From Novosphingobium sp. KA1 (GTDB lineage: Bacteria > Pseudomonadota > Alphaproteobacteria > Sphingomonadales > Sphingomonadaceae), in NCBI RefSeq assembly GCF_017309955.1, contig NZ_CP021248.1, positions 1,116,001-1,180,000 on the forward strand: 64,000 nt of DNA, read 5' to 3'. The notes under the pieces are model-generated. The model was given only the letters and a program-made list of their open reading frames with translations. It ran no database searches and was not told the origin of the DNA. The stretch's first letter is position 1, and each line of letters starts with the position of its first letter. This document shows, piece after piece, positions 17,152-26,039 of this stretch. The position numbers were made by a program, and so were the translations under genes.

Positions 17152-17207
17152 CACTTTACCCTCATGTCACTTTGCCGGTGGAGGCTGGTAAAGTGACATG
17201 AGTGTCA
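17152..17207. repeat. Nested direct and inverted repeats upstream of the winged-helix gene
   Basis: CACTTTACC (17152-17160) recurs in related form as CACTTTGCC (17168-17176) and exactly inverted as GGTAAAGTG (17187-17195). CTCATGTCACTTT (17161-17173) and AAAGTGACATGAG (17190-17202) form a perfect 13-bp inverted repeat that extends to 16 bp with a 10-base loop. TGACA (17194-17198) and TGTCA (17203-17207) add a further dyad. Confidence 0.7.
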
Positions 17208-17266
17208 TCGGGTGCCCACGCAGGGGCGCAAGGGCTTTCGATGCGCCGGGGAAGACGCTTGCGTCC

Positions 17267-17536
17267 TTACCGGCGGCGCCAGTGAAGCAACGCAATGGTG
17301 AGCCACGCCCCCACGGAGAGATGCGCGAAACAGGCGACCGATCCGTATCCTCCCCCCAGGGCCGTAACATCGACCGCGAAGGCTGAAACAAGCAGCACCC
17401 ATCCCGAAATCCGCGCCGCGGTCGCCTGCCGCGCCGCCAGCGTCCGCCCGACCAGATCGCGCTGATGCCGCGTCATCGAGAGGGCGAGCGCGGAGAAGCC
17501 GCCGAGCGCCAGCAGGATTGCCGTGAAATGGATCAT
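17267..17536 (-). CDS. DUF3325-like small membrane protein
   Basis: 89 residues with about three hydrophobic helices (MIHFTAILLALGGFSALALSM at the N-terminus). It matches the general pattern of DUF3325 proteins, which are found with PepSY proteins and TonB receptors in iron-siderophore loci. The ATG at 17536 overlaps the PepSY gene stop (ATGA), so the two are coupled. Molecular function is unknown. Confidence 0.7.
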   Translation of the reverse strand: MIHFTAILLALGGFSALALSMTRHQRDLVGRTLAARQATAARISGWVLLVSAFAVDVTALGGGYGSVACFAHLSVGAWLTIALLHWRRR

Positions 17537-19092
17537 GCCTCTACGGCCTTGCTGCTTGCTCTTTTGCGTCGCGGGGCCGCTTCTGCCTGGGCGCTTGCGC
17601 TCCAGCGCCGGGTGAGTTTCAGGGCGGCAGCGCCAAAGGCAAATGCCAGCGCGGCCATGACCAGATCGAAACCGACAAACAGCCAGTCACCGTGCAGGAC
17701 GTCGAACGGGAAACCACGCGAAGTCGTCAGCGCGTTCACCACAGGCACCGCCCCGAAGAACCCGGCCGCCAGCCACAGTCCCTCGATCCAGGCCCGGCGG
17801 GGCGGGCGAACCACGGCCCAGAGCAGCACGCCGAGCCAGACGAGGAACATCGTGTGCACTTCCCAGTCCGCCCGCGCCGCGAGTCCGGTCGGAAGCAGCC
17901 GGTTGGCGAGGAAATAGGCGGCGATGCCGGAACCAAGTCCGGCAATGGCGGCGACATTCAGACGCTCGACGAGGCGGAAGCCGAAATGCGGATGCTCGGG
18001 ATCGGGCAGCCGCTGGCGGCGCTTCACCGTCCATAGCACCAGGCCGCTGCCCACCATGATCGTGCCGGCAATGCCGCTCAGGAAATAGAGCCAGCGCAGG
18101 CCAAGCTGCGCAAAACGTCCCGCGTGCAGACCGATCATCACGCTTTCGGTTCGCACCGCAGGGCCCGGAGCCGGGCTGCCGCCGATCTGCCGCCCCTGCA
18201 CGTCGAACACCAGCACTTCCCCGCGCGAGCCGAGTGCATCCTTCGAGGCGCGGGTGAGTTCGATGGTCGCGGCCGCGTCGCCGGGATTGGTGACGCGCAC
18301 GATCCCCACCTCGCGTCCGCCCCATGCCGCCGCGGCGCGGTGCATCAGCGGCGCCAGTTCGGGCAGGGACGCGGGCTTTCCGGCAGCGACACCGTCGTGC
18401 GAGGTGCCGAAGACCGCCTCCTGGAACGTCGCGGGCGCGGCATAGTTCGCCAGCACACCCCAGGGCATGTACATCGAGGCCAGCGTGACGAGGCCGGTGA
18501 AGGTGATCATCGCATGGAACGGCAGGGCCAGCACGGCGCTGACATTGTGCGCATCGAGCCATGAACGCTGGCCCTTGCCGAAGCGCAGCATGAAGAAGTC
18601 CGCGAAGATCTTCTTGTGGGTGATGACGCCCGAAATGATTGCCACCAACATCAGCATTGCCGCGATGCCGACAAGATAGCGCGCCCAGATCACCGGCAGG
18701 TAATGGAGGTCGAAGTGGAAGCGGTAGAGGAAATAGCCGCCGCGCGTCTCGCGCACGGTCACTTCCCTGCCCTGCTCGTCGACCACCGCCTCGCGGTAAC
18801 CGCTGCCGTCGGCAGGCTGCCAGAACAACTGGGTGGTGGCACTGCGCCCGTTGGGCAGCGTCATGTACCAGTAGCCCGCCCCGGCGGCGTTCCTTTCAAG
18901 ATAGCGCGCCGCGCCTTGCGCCGACGCCACCGGATCCGCCGCCCTGGTAATCTCGGGCTGCATCCAGCGGGTGATCTCGTCCTGGAAATAGGCGGAGGTG
19001 CCGGTCGCGAACATGGCGAAAAGCAGCCAGCCCAGCACCAGTCCGGTCCAGGTATGGACCAGCGCCATCGATTGCCGCAGGCTTTCCCTCAC
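17533..19092 (-). CDS. PepSY-domain membrane protein (PiuB/FsrB-like)
   Basis: 519 residues with four long membrane anchors: VHTWTGLVLGWLLF at the start, LVGIAAMLMLVAIISGVITHKKIF, the AMITFTGLVTLASMYM helix, and several C-terminal helices. Histidines in HFDLHYLP and around the helices resemble the haem/iron-reductase-like PepSY-TM family. Such proteins are associated with siderophore-iron reduction or uptake. GTG 19092 is chosen because it overlaps the preceding gene's stop (GTGA); the frame upstream of it is not family-like. It is the middle gene of three coupled genes behind a Fur-like site. Confidence 0.82.
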   Translation of the reverse strand: MRESLRQSMALVHTWTGLVLGWLLFAMFATGTSAYFQDEITRWMQPEITRAADPVASAQGAARYLERNAAGAGYWYMTLPNGRSATTQLFWQPADGSGYREAVVDEQGREVTVRETRGGYFLYRFHFDLHYLPVIWARYLVGIAAMLMLVAIISGVITHKKIFADFFMLRFGKGQRSWLDAHNVSAVLALPFHAMITFTGLVTLASMYMPWGVLANYAAPATFQEAVFGTSHDGVAAGKPASLPELAPLMHRAAAAWGGREVGIVRVTNPGDAAATIELTRASKDALGSRGEVLVFDVQGRQIGGSPAPGPAVRTESVMIGLHAGRFAQLGLRWLYFLSGIAGTIMVGSGLVLWTVKRRQRLPDPEHPHFGFRLVERLNVAAIAGLGSGIAAYFLANRLLPTGLAARADWEVHTMFLVWLGVLLWAVVRPPRRAWIEGLWLAAGFFGAVPVVNALTTSRGFPFDVLHGDWLFVGFDLVMAALAFAFGAAALKLTRRWSASAQAEAAPRRKRASSKAVEA

Positions 19093-19433
19093 AATCGGCC
19101 TCCTGCCTCCAGCGAGAGCCACAACCAGCCCCCCATGGCGGCAGTCGCCAGCACGAACCCGGTCCACAGCCGGGCGATCGAGCGGACCGAGAACACCACG
19201 ATCGCCAGCACTGCAAACACCGCGAAGGACAGCAGCGTGGCGGATTCGCTGGCCTCGACCGGCGGCACGCCCAGTCCTTGCGCCAGAAGGCGTGCGAGTG
19301 TTGCCGTCGCCAGCGATGTCAGCAGGTAATTGGCGGGAATGGCTGCGAGCAACCGCGCCGCAAGATTGCCGCGGCTGATACCTTTTGCAGCCTTCTGCCT
19401 TGGCAAGGGACTGATCCTGTCGGAATGGGCCAT
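19089..19433 (-). CDS. DUF3649-like small membrane protein
   Basis: First gene of the iron-related operon. From ATG 19433 it has 114 residues: a basic N-terminus, then ARLLAAIPANYLLTSLATATLARLL and two or three more helices, the pattern of DUF3649. Upstream in-frame starts (19448, 19526, 19586) add proline-rich, unlikely sequence; none has a good ribosome binding site, so the start is uncertain. Its stop overlaps the PepSY start. Function unknown; the neighbours point to siderophore-iron handling. Confidence 0.68.
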   Translation of the reverse strand: MAHSDRISPLPRQKAAKGISRGNLAARLLAAIPANYLLTSLATATLARLLAQGLGVPPVEASESATLLSFAVFAVLAIVVFSVRSIARLWTGFVLATAAMGGWLWLSLEAGGRL

Positions 19434-19570
19434 CTCGGTGAGGGTCATCGCGAAGCGCGCGGCCGGGCTACCGACGGGATCGGCAGGAGGTGCCGGTAGG
19501 CGCGAGCCGAAACGGTCGGGACGCATGGCGGCATTTGGAGACACTCCCGATCTGGCCCAGAGAACGCTAT

Positions 19571-19585
19571 TGCGAATTATTCGCA
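19571..19585. promoter_or_regulatory. Fur-like 7-1-7 palindrome
   Basis: TGCGAAT-T-ATTCGCA is a perfect 7-bp dyad with one central base, about 140 bp before the chosen DUF3649 start. Its geometry matches Fur boxes, and a second perfect palindrome of the same form lies before the TonB gene (49022-49036). Binding is inferred. Confidence 0.65.
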
Positions 19586-19806
19586 TTGATTGCGTGCTAT
19601 AGGCCCGGGCGCGGGGTTGTCAATCGCTGGCGCGCCTGGCGCGCATCAGCCCCCCGGAAACACCCCTTCCGGACCTTTGACAGGGGCCATGGTGAATATC
19701 CCGTTAGTCGCCGGCTTTTATCCCTGTCTCGGGCCCGGATCACGCGGGGGCGGTCCTATAATACGAATTCCGCGGTGAAGTGCACACCGATATCAGGGGG
19801 AAATTC

Positions 19807-22800
19807 ATGAAGTTAGCATACCGCGCCGCCGCATTTAAGGCTGCGCTCTGTTCCAGCGCGGCCATCGGGCTGCTGGCTGCCGCACCCGCCTTTGCGGATT
19901 CGCAAGTGCTCGCAGGCGACTACATCACCATCGGCCTCAACGAAAAGGGCACGCTGGGCTACAATGGCGGCGTGTCGCCCGGCATTCTCTACGACGGCAC
20001 CGGGACCGGGACCTTCAACGCCAGCTACGACTATCTGACCCCGGGCTCACCGTTCGAAGGATTCGTAGTTGCAGGCACTGGCGGCGGTTCGGCGTTCAGC
20101 ATCAGCAACAACAATGCCTTCACCGCCACCATCACCGGCGGTACGCTGACCAACTACAACGGCGTCGAATACAACGGCACCACCTATGACCTGCGCGCCG
20201 TGTGGACCGCTACGGTGGCGGACCTGTTCACGATCACCAACGACTACTACTTCAACGTGACCGACCAGCAGGTCAACATCACCACCAGCATCACCGCGCT
20301 GAGCGACCTTACCGGGCTCTCGTTCTCGCGCGAACTGGATCCGGACGCGGTTGCGGCTGCCGGCGATTCCAGCGTCACCAACAACTACCTGGGCAACGGC
20401 TCGATTCCGGCGACCGACCTGGTCTATGCCGAGGCGCTCGTCTCCAAGTACGTGATCGGCCTCTATACCGACACCACCTATGAACATAATGCCGCCGTCA
20501 CCGGATGGTCGCGCGACACCGCATCCTATCTTGCCGGCACCAATGTCGGCAACGGCGACAACACCATCGGCCTCGGCTTCTCGCTCGGCGACCTGCTGAA
20601 CGGGTCGTCGCTGAGCTTCGACTATTCCTACATCTTCGGCACCGACATCGCCGCAGCCGTCGGCGGCGTGGGCAACATCACCGGCGACAACACCACCAGT
20701 GACCTGCTGAACGGCGCGGTGCTGCCGGTCATCGACGGCGGCACCCTGACGGTTGATGCTGCCGGTAGCTATTCGAGCGACCTCGGCGTCACCTCGAACA
20801 ACGGCACGATCGACACCAACGGCTTCGACACGGCGCTGACCGGCGTGATCAGCGGCGACGGCGGCATCACCAAGACTGGCGCGGGCACGCTGGTGCTGAC
20901 CGGCGCCAATACCTACACCGGCGGCACCACCATCACCGACGGTACGCTGGTCGGCAACACCACCAGCATCCAGGGCGCGGTGACCAACGATGCCGCACTG
21001 ATCATCGATCAGGACAGCGACGGCATCCTGGGCAGCGACATGTCCGGTTCGGGCACGTTCACCAAGGACGGCAGCGGCACCGTAGTGCTGACCGGCATCA
21101 ACAGCTACACCGGCGGCACCACCGTGCTGGACGGATCGCTGGTCGGCACGACCGCCAGCCTTCAGGGCGACGTTGCCAACAGCGGCACCGTCGTGTTCGA
21201 CCAGACCGCCGACGGTACCTACAGCGGCGCCGTTTCGGGCAGCGGCATGTTCGCCAAGACCGGTTCCGGCACCCTGACGTTGACCGGCGCCAATACCTAC
21301 ACCGGCGGCACCGTGGTGACCGGCGGCACGCTGGCGGGCGACACGTCGAGCCTGCAAGGCCCGATCCTCAATACCGCCAACGTCGAATTCGACCAGGCTG
21401 CCGCGGGCGTCTATTCAGGCAGCATCAGCGGCACCGGCACCCTCACCAAGACCGGCGCGGGTTCGCTCAACCTTACCGGCACCAGCGACTATACCGGCGC
21501 CACCACCATCGACGAAGGCCGCCTTGCGGTGAACGGTTCGATCGCCGGCTCGATCGTCACCGTGAACAGCGGCGGCATCGTGGGCGGTAACGGCACGGTC
21601 GGCGGTCTCATCGTCCGCACCGGCGCCACGGCGGCTCCGGGCAACTCGATCGGCCACCTTCACGTCGCCAGCGACCTGACGTTCGAGGTCGGCTCGACCT
21701 ATGCCGTCGAAGTCAACGCCGCCGGTGCGGGTGACCGCATCTCGACCACGGGCGTCGCCACCATCGAGGGCGGCACGGTCGAAGTCCTGGCAGAAGCCGG
21801 CGACTACAAGCCCCAGGGCAGCTACGTGATCCTCTCCGCCGATGGCGGCGTGAGCGGCACCTTCGACGAGGTGACCAGCAACTTCGCGTTCCTCGTGCCG
21901 ACGCTCAGCTACTCCGCCAATGGCGTGTTGCTGACGCTGACGCGCAACGACGTGACGTTCGCCGGGGCCGGCACGACCGCCAACCAGATTGCCGTGGGCA
22001 CCGCCATCGACGGCACGTTCGTGATCGGCACCCCGATCTACGACGCACTGGTGGGCTCCTCGACGAGCGAGATCGGCTCGGGCCTCGACGCGCTTTCGGG
22101 CGAAATTCACGCCTCGACGCTGTCGGTGGCGGCGGACGATGCCGCGAACCTGCGCCGCACCCTGCTGGAGCGTGCCCGCAGCGCCGCACCTTCGTCGGTG
22201 ACAGGCGGCAAGATCGCGCTCTGGGCCGATGTCGGCGGCAACTGGAACGACAAGGACGGCAACGCCAATGCCGCCAAGGTCAGCGCCTCGGGTTACCGCT
22301 TCGTCGGCGGTGTGGAGCTGAGCCCCACCGACAGCGTGAAGCTGGGCCTTGCCGGTGGCACCGCGCATCAGGACGTGACGGTCGCTCGCCGCGCCTCGAC
22401 GGCGGATCTCGACGAGGTCTACGGCGCGATCTACGCTGCCGCCGGTTTCGGTCCGCTGACCCTGCGTGCAGGCGCCAGCTATACCGACCTCGACACCGAG
22501 ACCAAGCGGACCATCGACTACCGTTCGCTTGAGGAATCGCTCGATGGCAAGGGCGGCGGCTCGGTCAAGCAGGTGTTTGGCGAGGCGGGCTACGTACTGC
22601 CGCTCGGCGCCGGTTCGATCGAACCCTTCGCGGGCTTCAATGCCCTGTGGCTCACGGGTGACCGTTTCCGCGAGACCGGCGGCACCGCCGCGCTCAAGGG
22701 CAGCCAGCGCACGCAGGGCTATGGCTGGACTTCGGCCGGTCTGCGCATGACCCTCGGCTCGGCCACCGCGCCGGTCGCGGTGCGCACGAAGATCGCCTGG

Positions 22801-23028
22801 GAACATGCCACCAGCGATGTCGACGTCGGCTCGCGCGTGGCCTTCCAGCAGGGCGGTTCGAGCTTCATCGTCGAGGGCGCACCGCTCTCGCGCGATAGCG
22901 TGAACCTCGACGCCGCCATCGAATGGCGCGCGACTTCGGCCTTCTCGCTGGGTGCGGGCTATACCGGCTCGATCGGCAGCCGCGGCGAAGACCACGGTAT
23001 CCGCGCTTCGGCGACGGTCCGCTTCTGA
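19807..23028 (+). CDS. Autotransporter with beta-helix passenger
   Basis: 1073 residues. ATG 19807 follows GGGGGAAA and opens a signal peptide ending in APAFA. The passenger is glycine/threonine-rich. Residues about 358-613 hold four units containing a GSGTLVLTGANTYTGGTT-type core, the autotransporter-associated beta-strand repeat. A linker follows, then a C-terminal autotransporter beta-barrel (about the last 270 residues) ending in SATVRF with terminal phenylalanine, required for outer-membrane insertion. The first 300 residues are not recognised. Likely an adhesin or surface protein; no protease or lipase motif is seen. A TATAAT at 19757-19762 could be the -10, although no good -35 is visible. 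Confidence 0.87.
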   Translation: MKLAYRAAAFKAALCSSAAIGLLAAAPAFADSQVLAGDYITIGLNEKGTLGYNGGVSPGILYDGTGTGTFNASYDYLTPGSPFEGFVVAGTGGGSAFSISNNNAFTATITGGTLTNYNGVEYNGTTYDLRAVWTATVADLFTITNDYYFNVTDQQVNITTSITALSDLTGLSFSRELDPDAVAAAGDSSVTNNYLGNGSIPATDLVYAEALVSKYVIGLYTDTTYEHNAAVTGWSRDTASYLAGTNVGNGDNTIGLGFSLGDLLNGSSLSFDYSYIFGTDIAAAVGGVGNITGDNTTSDLLNGAVLPVIDGGTLTVDAAGSYSSDLGVTSNNGTIDTNGFDTALTGVISGDGGITKTGAGTLVLTGANTYTGGTTITDGTLVGNTTSIQGAVTNDAALIIDQDSDGILGSDMSGSGTFTKDGSGTVVLTGINSYTGGTTVLDGSLVGTTASLQGDVANSGTVVFDQTADGTYSGAVSGSGMFAKTGSGTLTLTGANTYTGGTVVTGGTLAGDTSSLQGPILNTANVEFDQAAAGVYSGSISGTGTLTKTGAGSLNLTGTSDYTGATTIDEGRLAVNGSIAGSIVTVNSGGIVGGNGTVGGLIVRTGATAAPGNSIGHLHVASDLTFEVGSTYAVEVNAAGAGDRISTTGVATIEGGTVEVLAEAGDYKPQGSYVILSADGGVSGTFDEVTSNFAFLVPTLSYSANGVLLTLTRNDVTFAGAGTTANQIAVGTAIDGTFVIGTPIYDALVGSSTSEIGSGLDALSGEIHASTLSVAADDAANLRRTLLERARSAAPSSVTGGKIALWADVGGNWNDKDGNANAAKVSASGYRFVGGVELSPTDSVKLGLAGGTAHQDVTVARRASTADLDEVYGAIYAAAGFGPLTLRAGASYTDLDTETKRTIDYRSLEESLDGKGGGSVKQVFGEAGYVLPLGAGSIEPFAGFNALWLTGDRFRETGGTAALKGSQRTQGYGWTSAGLRMTLGSATAPVAVRTKIAWEHATSDVDVGSRVAFQQGGSSFIVEGAPLSRDSVNLDAAIEWRATSAFSLGAGYTGSIGSRGEDHGIRASATVRF
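20878..21645 (+). repeat. Four in-frame repeats of 192 bp in the autotransporter
   Basis: Equivalent glycine codons that open the G-[AS]-G-[TS]-[LV]-x-L-T-G core lie at 20878, 21070, 21262 and 21454, exactly 192 bp apart each time (64 residues). The units are diverged at DNA level but constant in length. Confidence 0.8.
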
Positions 23029-23045
23029 TCGCGGAATGAACGTTT

Positions 23046-23070
23046 CGGGGAGCGGCCGGTCCGCTCCCCG
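23046..23070. terminator. Hairpin between convergent genes
   Basis: CGGGGAGCGG (23046-23055) pairs perfectly with CCGCTCCCCG (23061-23070), with a 5-base loop, between the autotransporter stop and the leftward gene's stop. No long T-tract; a probable shared stop. Confidence 0.45.
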
Positions 23071-23079
23071 AGCGCTGCC

Positions 23080-23877
23080 TCAGAACCGCCGCGCAATGCC
23101 GAAATAGACTTCGACATCCGCCGCGTCGCGATCCAGCCCGGCATTGACGCCGAGATCCAGCTGCAGACCGTCCTGCGGCTGCCAGCCCAGCGACAGCCCG
23201 GCGAGATGCTGGACGCTATGACCTTCGGGATCCTTGTCGCCGAGGATCTGATATTCCGCCGTCGCCGAGACGGTATCACTGACGGCCGCCGTCGCGCCGA
23301 CCGTCTCGGCCACCGCGAAGTGGCGGCCATGGCCGTCCTCGTCCACGGCCGCATCGACCTCGCTCGTGCTGGACAGGCTCCAGGTGTCGCTGAGCTGATA
23401 GGACACCGGCACCAGCATGCCTGCCCCCCAGTCCCCGGCGCCCAGCGGGCTTCGCCCCACCGGCAGCGAGACATAGGGCATGAGCGCCAGCGAGAACCCC
23501 GACCCGTCGGGATTGACCAGGTTGCGGCGCAGCGCCAGCGTCATGTCGCCGGTGCCGCTGCGATGATCGACGGTATGGCTGACGCTGTCGCGGGTGCGCG
23601 CGAAGCCGAGCATGGTCCAGCCCACCTGCACTTCGGCGTGGTCGGCGATGCCATAGCGCAGCAGTGCATCGCCCAGCGTGAAGCTGTCCTGCCGCTGCCC
23701 CTCGCCGCGCTCCAGCGTCCAGTCACCGAGGCCGAGTTCCAGCGAGAACTGCCCCGGTGTCATCGTGCAGGCCGGTGTGCCGATGCCGGGACGGTCGGGA
23801 CAATAGCTGCGCTCCTGCGCTGCCGCCGCGGCCGGCAGCAGCGCCGTTGCCGAAAGAACGATTGCCGCAATTCTCAT
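23080..23877 (-). CDS. Outer-membrane 'MetA-pathway of phenol degradation' family protein
   Basis: 265 residues from ATG 23877 with a signal peptide (MRIAAIVLSATALLPAAAAA). The rest has alternating beta-strand patterns such as FSLELGLGDWTLE, SFSLAL-type strands and SVSHTVDHRSGTGDMTLALRRNL, and it ends in IARRF. This resembles the transporter family named after the phenol meta-pathway, a group of predicted outer-membrane barrels. The substrate is unknown. Alternatively it is a general outer-membrane beta-barrel protein. It stands alone between a convergent autotransporter and the MBL-fold gene. Confidence 0.6.
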   Translation of the reverse strand: MRIAAIVLSATALLPAAAAAQERSYCPDRPGIGTPACTMTPGQFSLELGLGDWTLERGEGQRQDSFTLGDALLRYGIADHAEVQVGWTMLGFARTRDSVSHTVDHRSGTGDMTLALRRNLVNPDGSGFSLALMPYVSLPVGRSPLGAGDWGAGMLVPVSYQLSDTWSLSSTSEVDAAVDEDGHGRHFAVAETVGATAAVSDTVSATAEYQILGDKDPEGHSVQHLAGLSLGWQPQDGLQLDLGVNAGLDRDAADVEVYFGIARRF

Positions 23878-23953
23878 GTTCGGACGCCCATCGCTGACCA
23901 CCGGGAAATCCGCGCGGCAGCTCAAGGTTCCTTATAGCAGCCGGCTCGCCGCT

Positions 23954-25057
23954 TCATCGATCGGCCGGCACATCCCAGGCCTGCCCCGCCTCCAGGGTGC
24001 GGAACCGCCCCGGCGCGATGGCATGGTCGGCCAGCGAGGCCGCCAGCCGCTTGGGCGCGTCGTTCACCCCTTCCTCGCCCAGTTCGAACGTACCCCAATG
24101 GACGCCGAGCGCCCATGCGGGATGCAGGATCCCGAAAGCCGTCACCGCACCGCCCGGATCGATGTGATTGCCTGTCTTCGCCTGGGTCAGCTTGTAGGGT
24201 GCGATCGGCAGGATCGCGAGACGGATCGGCCGTCCCGGCTCGACCGCCTGGTGTGCCCAGATCATCCGCCCGTCCCCCGTGTCGCCGGAATAGTAGAGGT
24301 CCCCGCCCGAGGGCAACCTGACCCGGAACCCACACCACAAGGAACGATCCCGGTCGTCGTACCAGCGCTCGCTCCAGTGATGAGCGCGGGTGATCTCCAC
24401 GTCGATGCCGGGGCGCAAGGCAATGGTCTGCCCCCAGTCACCCGCCTTGGCCGGGATGCCGTACTGTGCGAGCAGGGTATCGTTGCCGAGCCCGGTGATG
24501 ATCGTGGGATGGTCGCGCGCCGCGATCTTCTCCAGCGCGTGCATGTCGAGGTGATCGTAGTGATTGTGGCTGATCAGCACGAGATCGATCGGCGGCAGGT
24601 CGCGCAGCTTCACGCCAGGCTTGCGGACCCGCTCCGGTCCGACCAGTTGCACGGGGGAATCCCGCTTGGCCCAGACCGGATCGATGAGGATGTTGATTCC
24701 CTGTGTCTGCACCAGCGTGGTGGCATGGCCGATCCAGGTGACCAGCATACGCTGTCCCTCCACCCGGCGTGGCGGCACGCTCTGGACGACCGGCACCGAG
24801 GCCGGCCAGCCATGATGCCCGGCGCGCCCCTCGGCGATGCGCAGGAACGTACCGATGCCGTCGCGCTGGGCACCGCCGGTGCCTTCCTCGCCTTCCGGAT
24901 TGAAGAAGTGCTCCCCGTCGAAATGATCGGACCGGGGTCCGTGATAATAGATGCGCGAGAGCGGCGTGCGATTGCGATCAAGGCAGCCCGTCAGCGGAAA
25001 GGATGCCGCCAGTGCGGCGACTGCTGCCAGAGACAGCAGGAAACCACGGCGTCTCAT
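23954..25057 (-). CDS. Lipoprotein MBL-fold hydrolase, NAPE-PLD-like
   Basis: 367 residues. ATG 25057 opens MRRRGFLLSLAAVAALAASF followed by LTGC, so it is either a lipoprotein or Tat/Sec exported. The metallo-beta-lactamase motifs are present: WIGHATTLV, SHNHYDHLD (HxHxDH), the SGDTGD aspartate, and GVHWGTF with a late histidine. The arrangement matches NAPE-hydrolysing phospholipase D-like and UlaG-like enzymes. It may cleave a phosphodiester of an envelope lipid; this is inferred. The start overlaps the stop of the MipA-like gene (ATGA), so they are coupled. Confidence 0.82.
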   Translation of the reverse strand: MRRRGFLLSLAAVAALAASFPLTGCLDRNRTPLSRIYYHGPRSDHFDGEHFFNPEGEEGTGGAQRDGIGTFLRIAEGRAGHHGWPASVPVVQSVPPRRVEGQRMLVTWIGHATTLVQTQGINILIDPVWAKRDSPVQLVGPERVRKPGVKLRDLPPIDLVLISHNHYDHLDMHALEKIAARDHPTIITGLGNDTLLAQYGIPAKAGDWGQTIALRPGIDVEITRAHHWSERWYDDRDRSLWCGFRVRLPSGGDLYYSGDTGDGRMIWAHQAVEPGRPIRLAILPIAPYKLTQAKTGNHIDPGGAVTAFGILHPAWALGVHWGTFELGEEGVNDAPKRLAASLADHAIAPGRFRTLEAGQAWDVPADR

Positions 25058-25977
25058 CGAAAGCTGAACTCCACCCCGAGCGCGCCGCTCCACTGGTTGG
25101 CATTGCCGACGTCGGCCACGACCGGCGAACGGCGGTAGGCGCCAAGCAGCCGCTGGTAGCCGCCAGTGGCAAACACGCCCAATCCATGCAGCAGGTTGCC
25201 GGTCAGCGAGTGAACGGCCATCGTGCTGAAATTGCAGTCCTTCCACCCGGCCCGGTCGGCGCCGAGGTAGACCGGCAGGCCGCTCGCGAGGCTGCCCGCC
25301 TGGTCGACCGCGTAATAATAGCGACCGAAGCCGGCGCCGACGTAGTCGGCCGAGGCCGAGAACGACACGAAGGCATGTTCGGACAGCGGCGTGTCGTAGT
25401 CGACCTCGGGGCTCGCCACGTAGCTGCCATGCGCACCGGCGATGTCATGCTGGTAGGAAAGGCTTAGCGAAAGGGTGTCGAATGGGCTGGTGACGACCCC
25501 GGTACGCTGCACCCCGATCGAGCCGCCCAGTTCCACGGCCTTGTCGAGGCGGCCCAGCGCCCGCACGGCAGGATTGTCCAGCTTGCCGGCCCGGTCGAGG
25601 CGCAGCGCGGCCAGCGGCCCAAGCTCCAGCTTCCATCCCGGCTGGCCACTGGAAGGAACCGCATCGATGTAAATGGCGGTGCCCTGGGTGTTGAAGCTGA
25701 TGCCGGAAAGCTGCCCCTGGATGGCGGCGGTCGGGGTGATGCTCGAACTGTCGGCGCCGATGTAGTCCGGCGTCGACGCCATGCCGATGCCCACCGAAAT
25801 GCGGTCGCCTCCGATCTTGAGGTCATCCGGCCGGCCGGACACGTCCTGCGCCATGGCCGGTGCAGCGACCAACGCGACCAGAACGGCCGGCACAATTGCC
25901 CTTTTGCGGACGCGGCCAATCGCGCCCCATTTCCCGGCCCCGCACCGGGCCGGCCGGATGGATGTCATTCCTTGCAC
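25054..25977 (-). CDS. MipA/OmpV-family outer-membrane protein
   Basis: 307 residues from GTG 25977, which has AAGGA about 7 bases upstream; in-frame ATG 25968 is an alternative. An export signal (IVPAVLVALVAAPAMAQ) precedes repeated amphipathic strands, GIGMASTPDYIGADSSSITP, and a final ALGVEFSFR, the C-terminal aromatic signature of outer-membrane proteins. In Gram-negative bacteria MipA is linked to murein-synthesising complexes, but many members have unknown roles. Coupled to the MBL-fold gene. Confidence 0.8.
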   Translation of the reverse strand: MQGMTSIRPARCGAGKWGAIGRVRKRAIVPAVLVALVAAPAMAQDVSGRPDDLKIGGDRISVGIGMASTPDYIGADSSSITPTAAIQGQLSGISFNTQGTAIYIDAVPSSGQPGWKLELGPLAALRLDRAGKLDNPAVRALGRLDKAVELGGSIGVQRTGVVTSPFDTLSLSLSYQHDIAGAHGSYVASPEVDYDTPLSEHAFVSFSASADYVGAGFGRYYYAVDQAGSLASGLPVYLGADRAGWKDCNFSTMAVHSLTGNLLHGLGVFATGGYQRLLGAYRRSPVVADVGNANQWSGALGVEFSFR

Positions 25978-26039
25978 GTCCTGATCCTTTGTTCGCCCCG
26001 CCAGGCGTCGGCATGAAAGCCGCCTATCGCGCCCGGCGC

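Noticed and set aside
20878..21645. Regular repeat spacing that could suggest a CRISPR array
   Set aside because: Repeats are 192 bp apart, in frame, and encode a known autotransporter strand motif; no short direct repeats or cas genes.
20047..22995. Two long leftward frames opposite the autotransporter
   Set aside because: They mirror its regular repeats and contain only low-complexity sequence.
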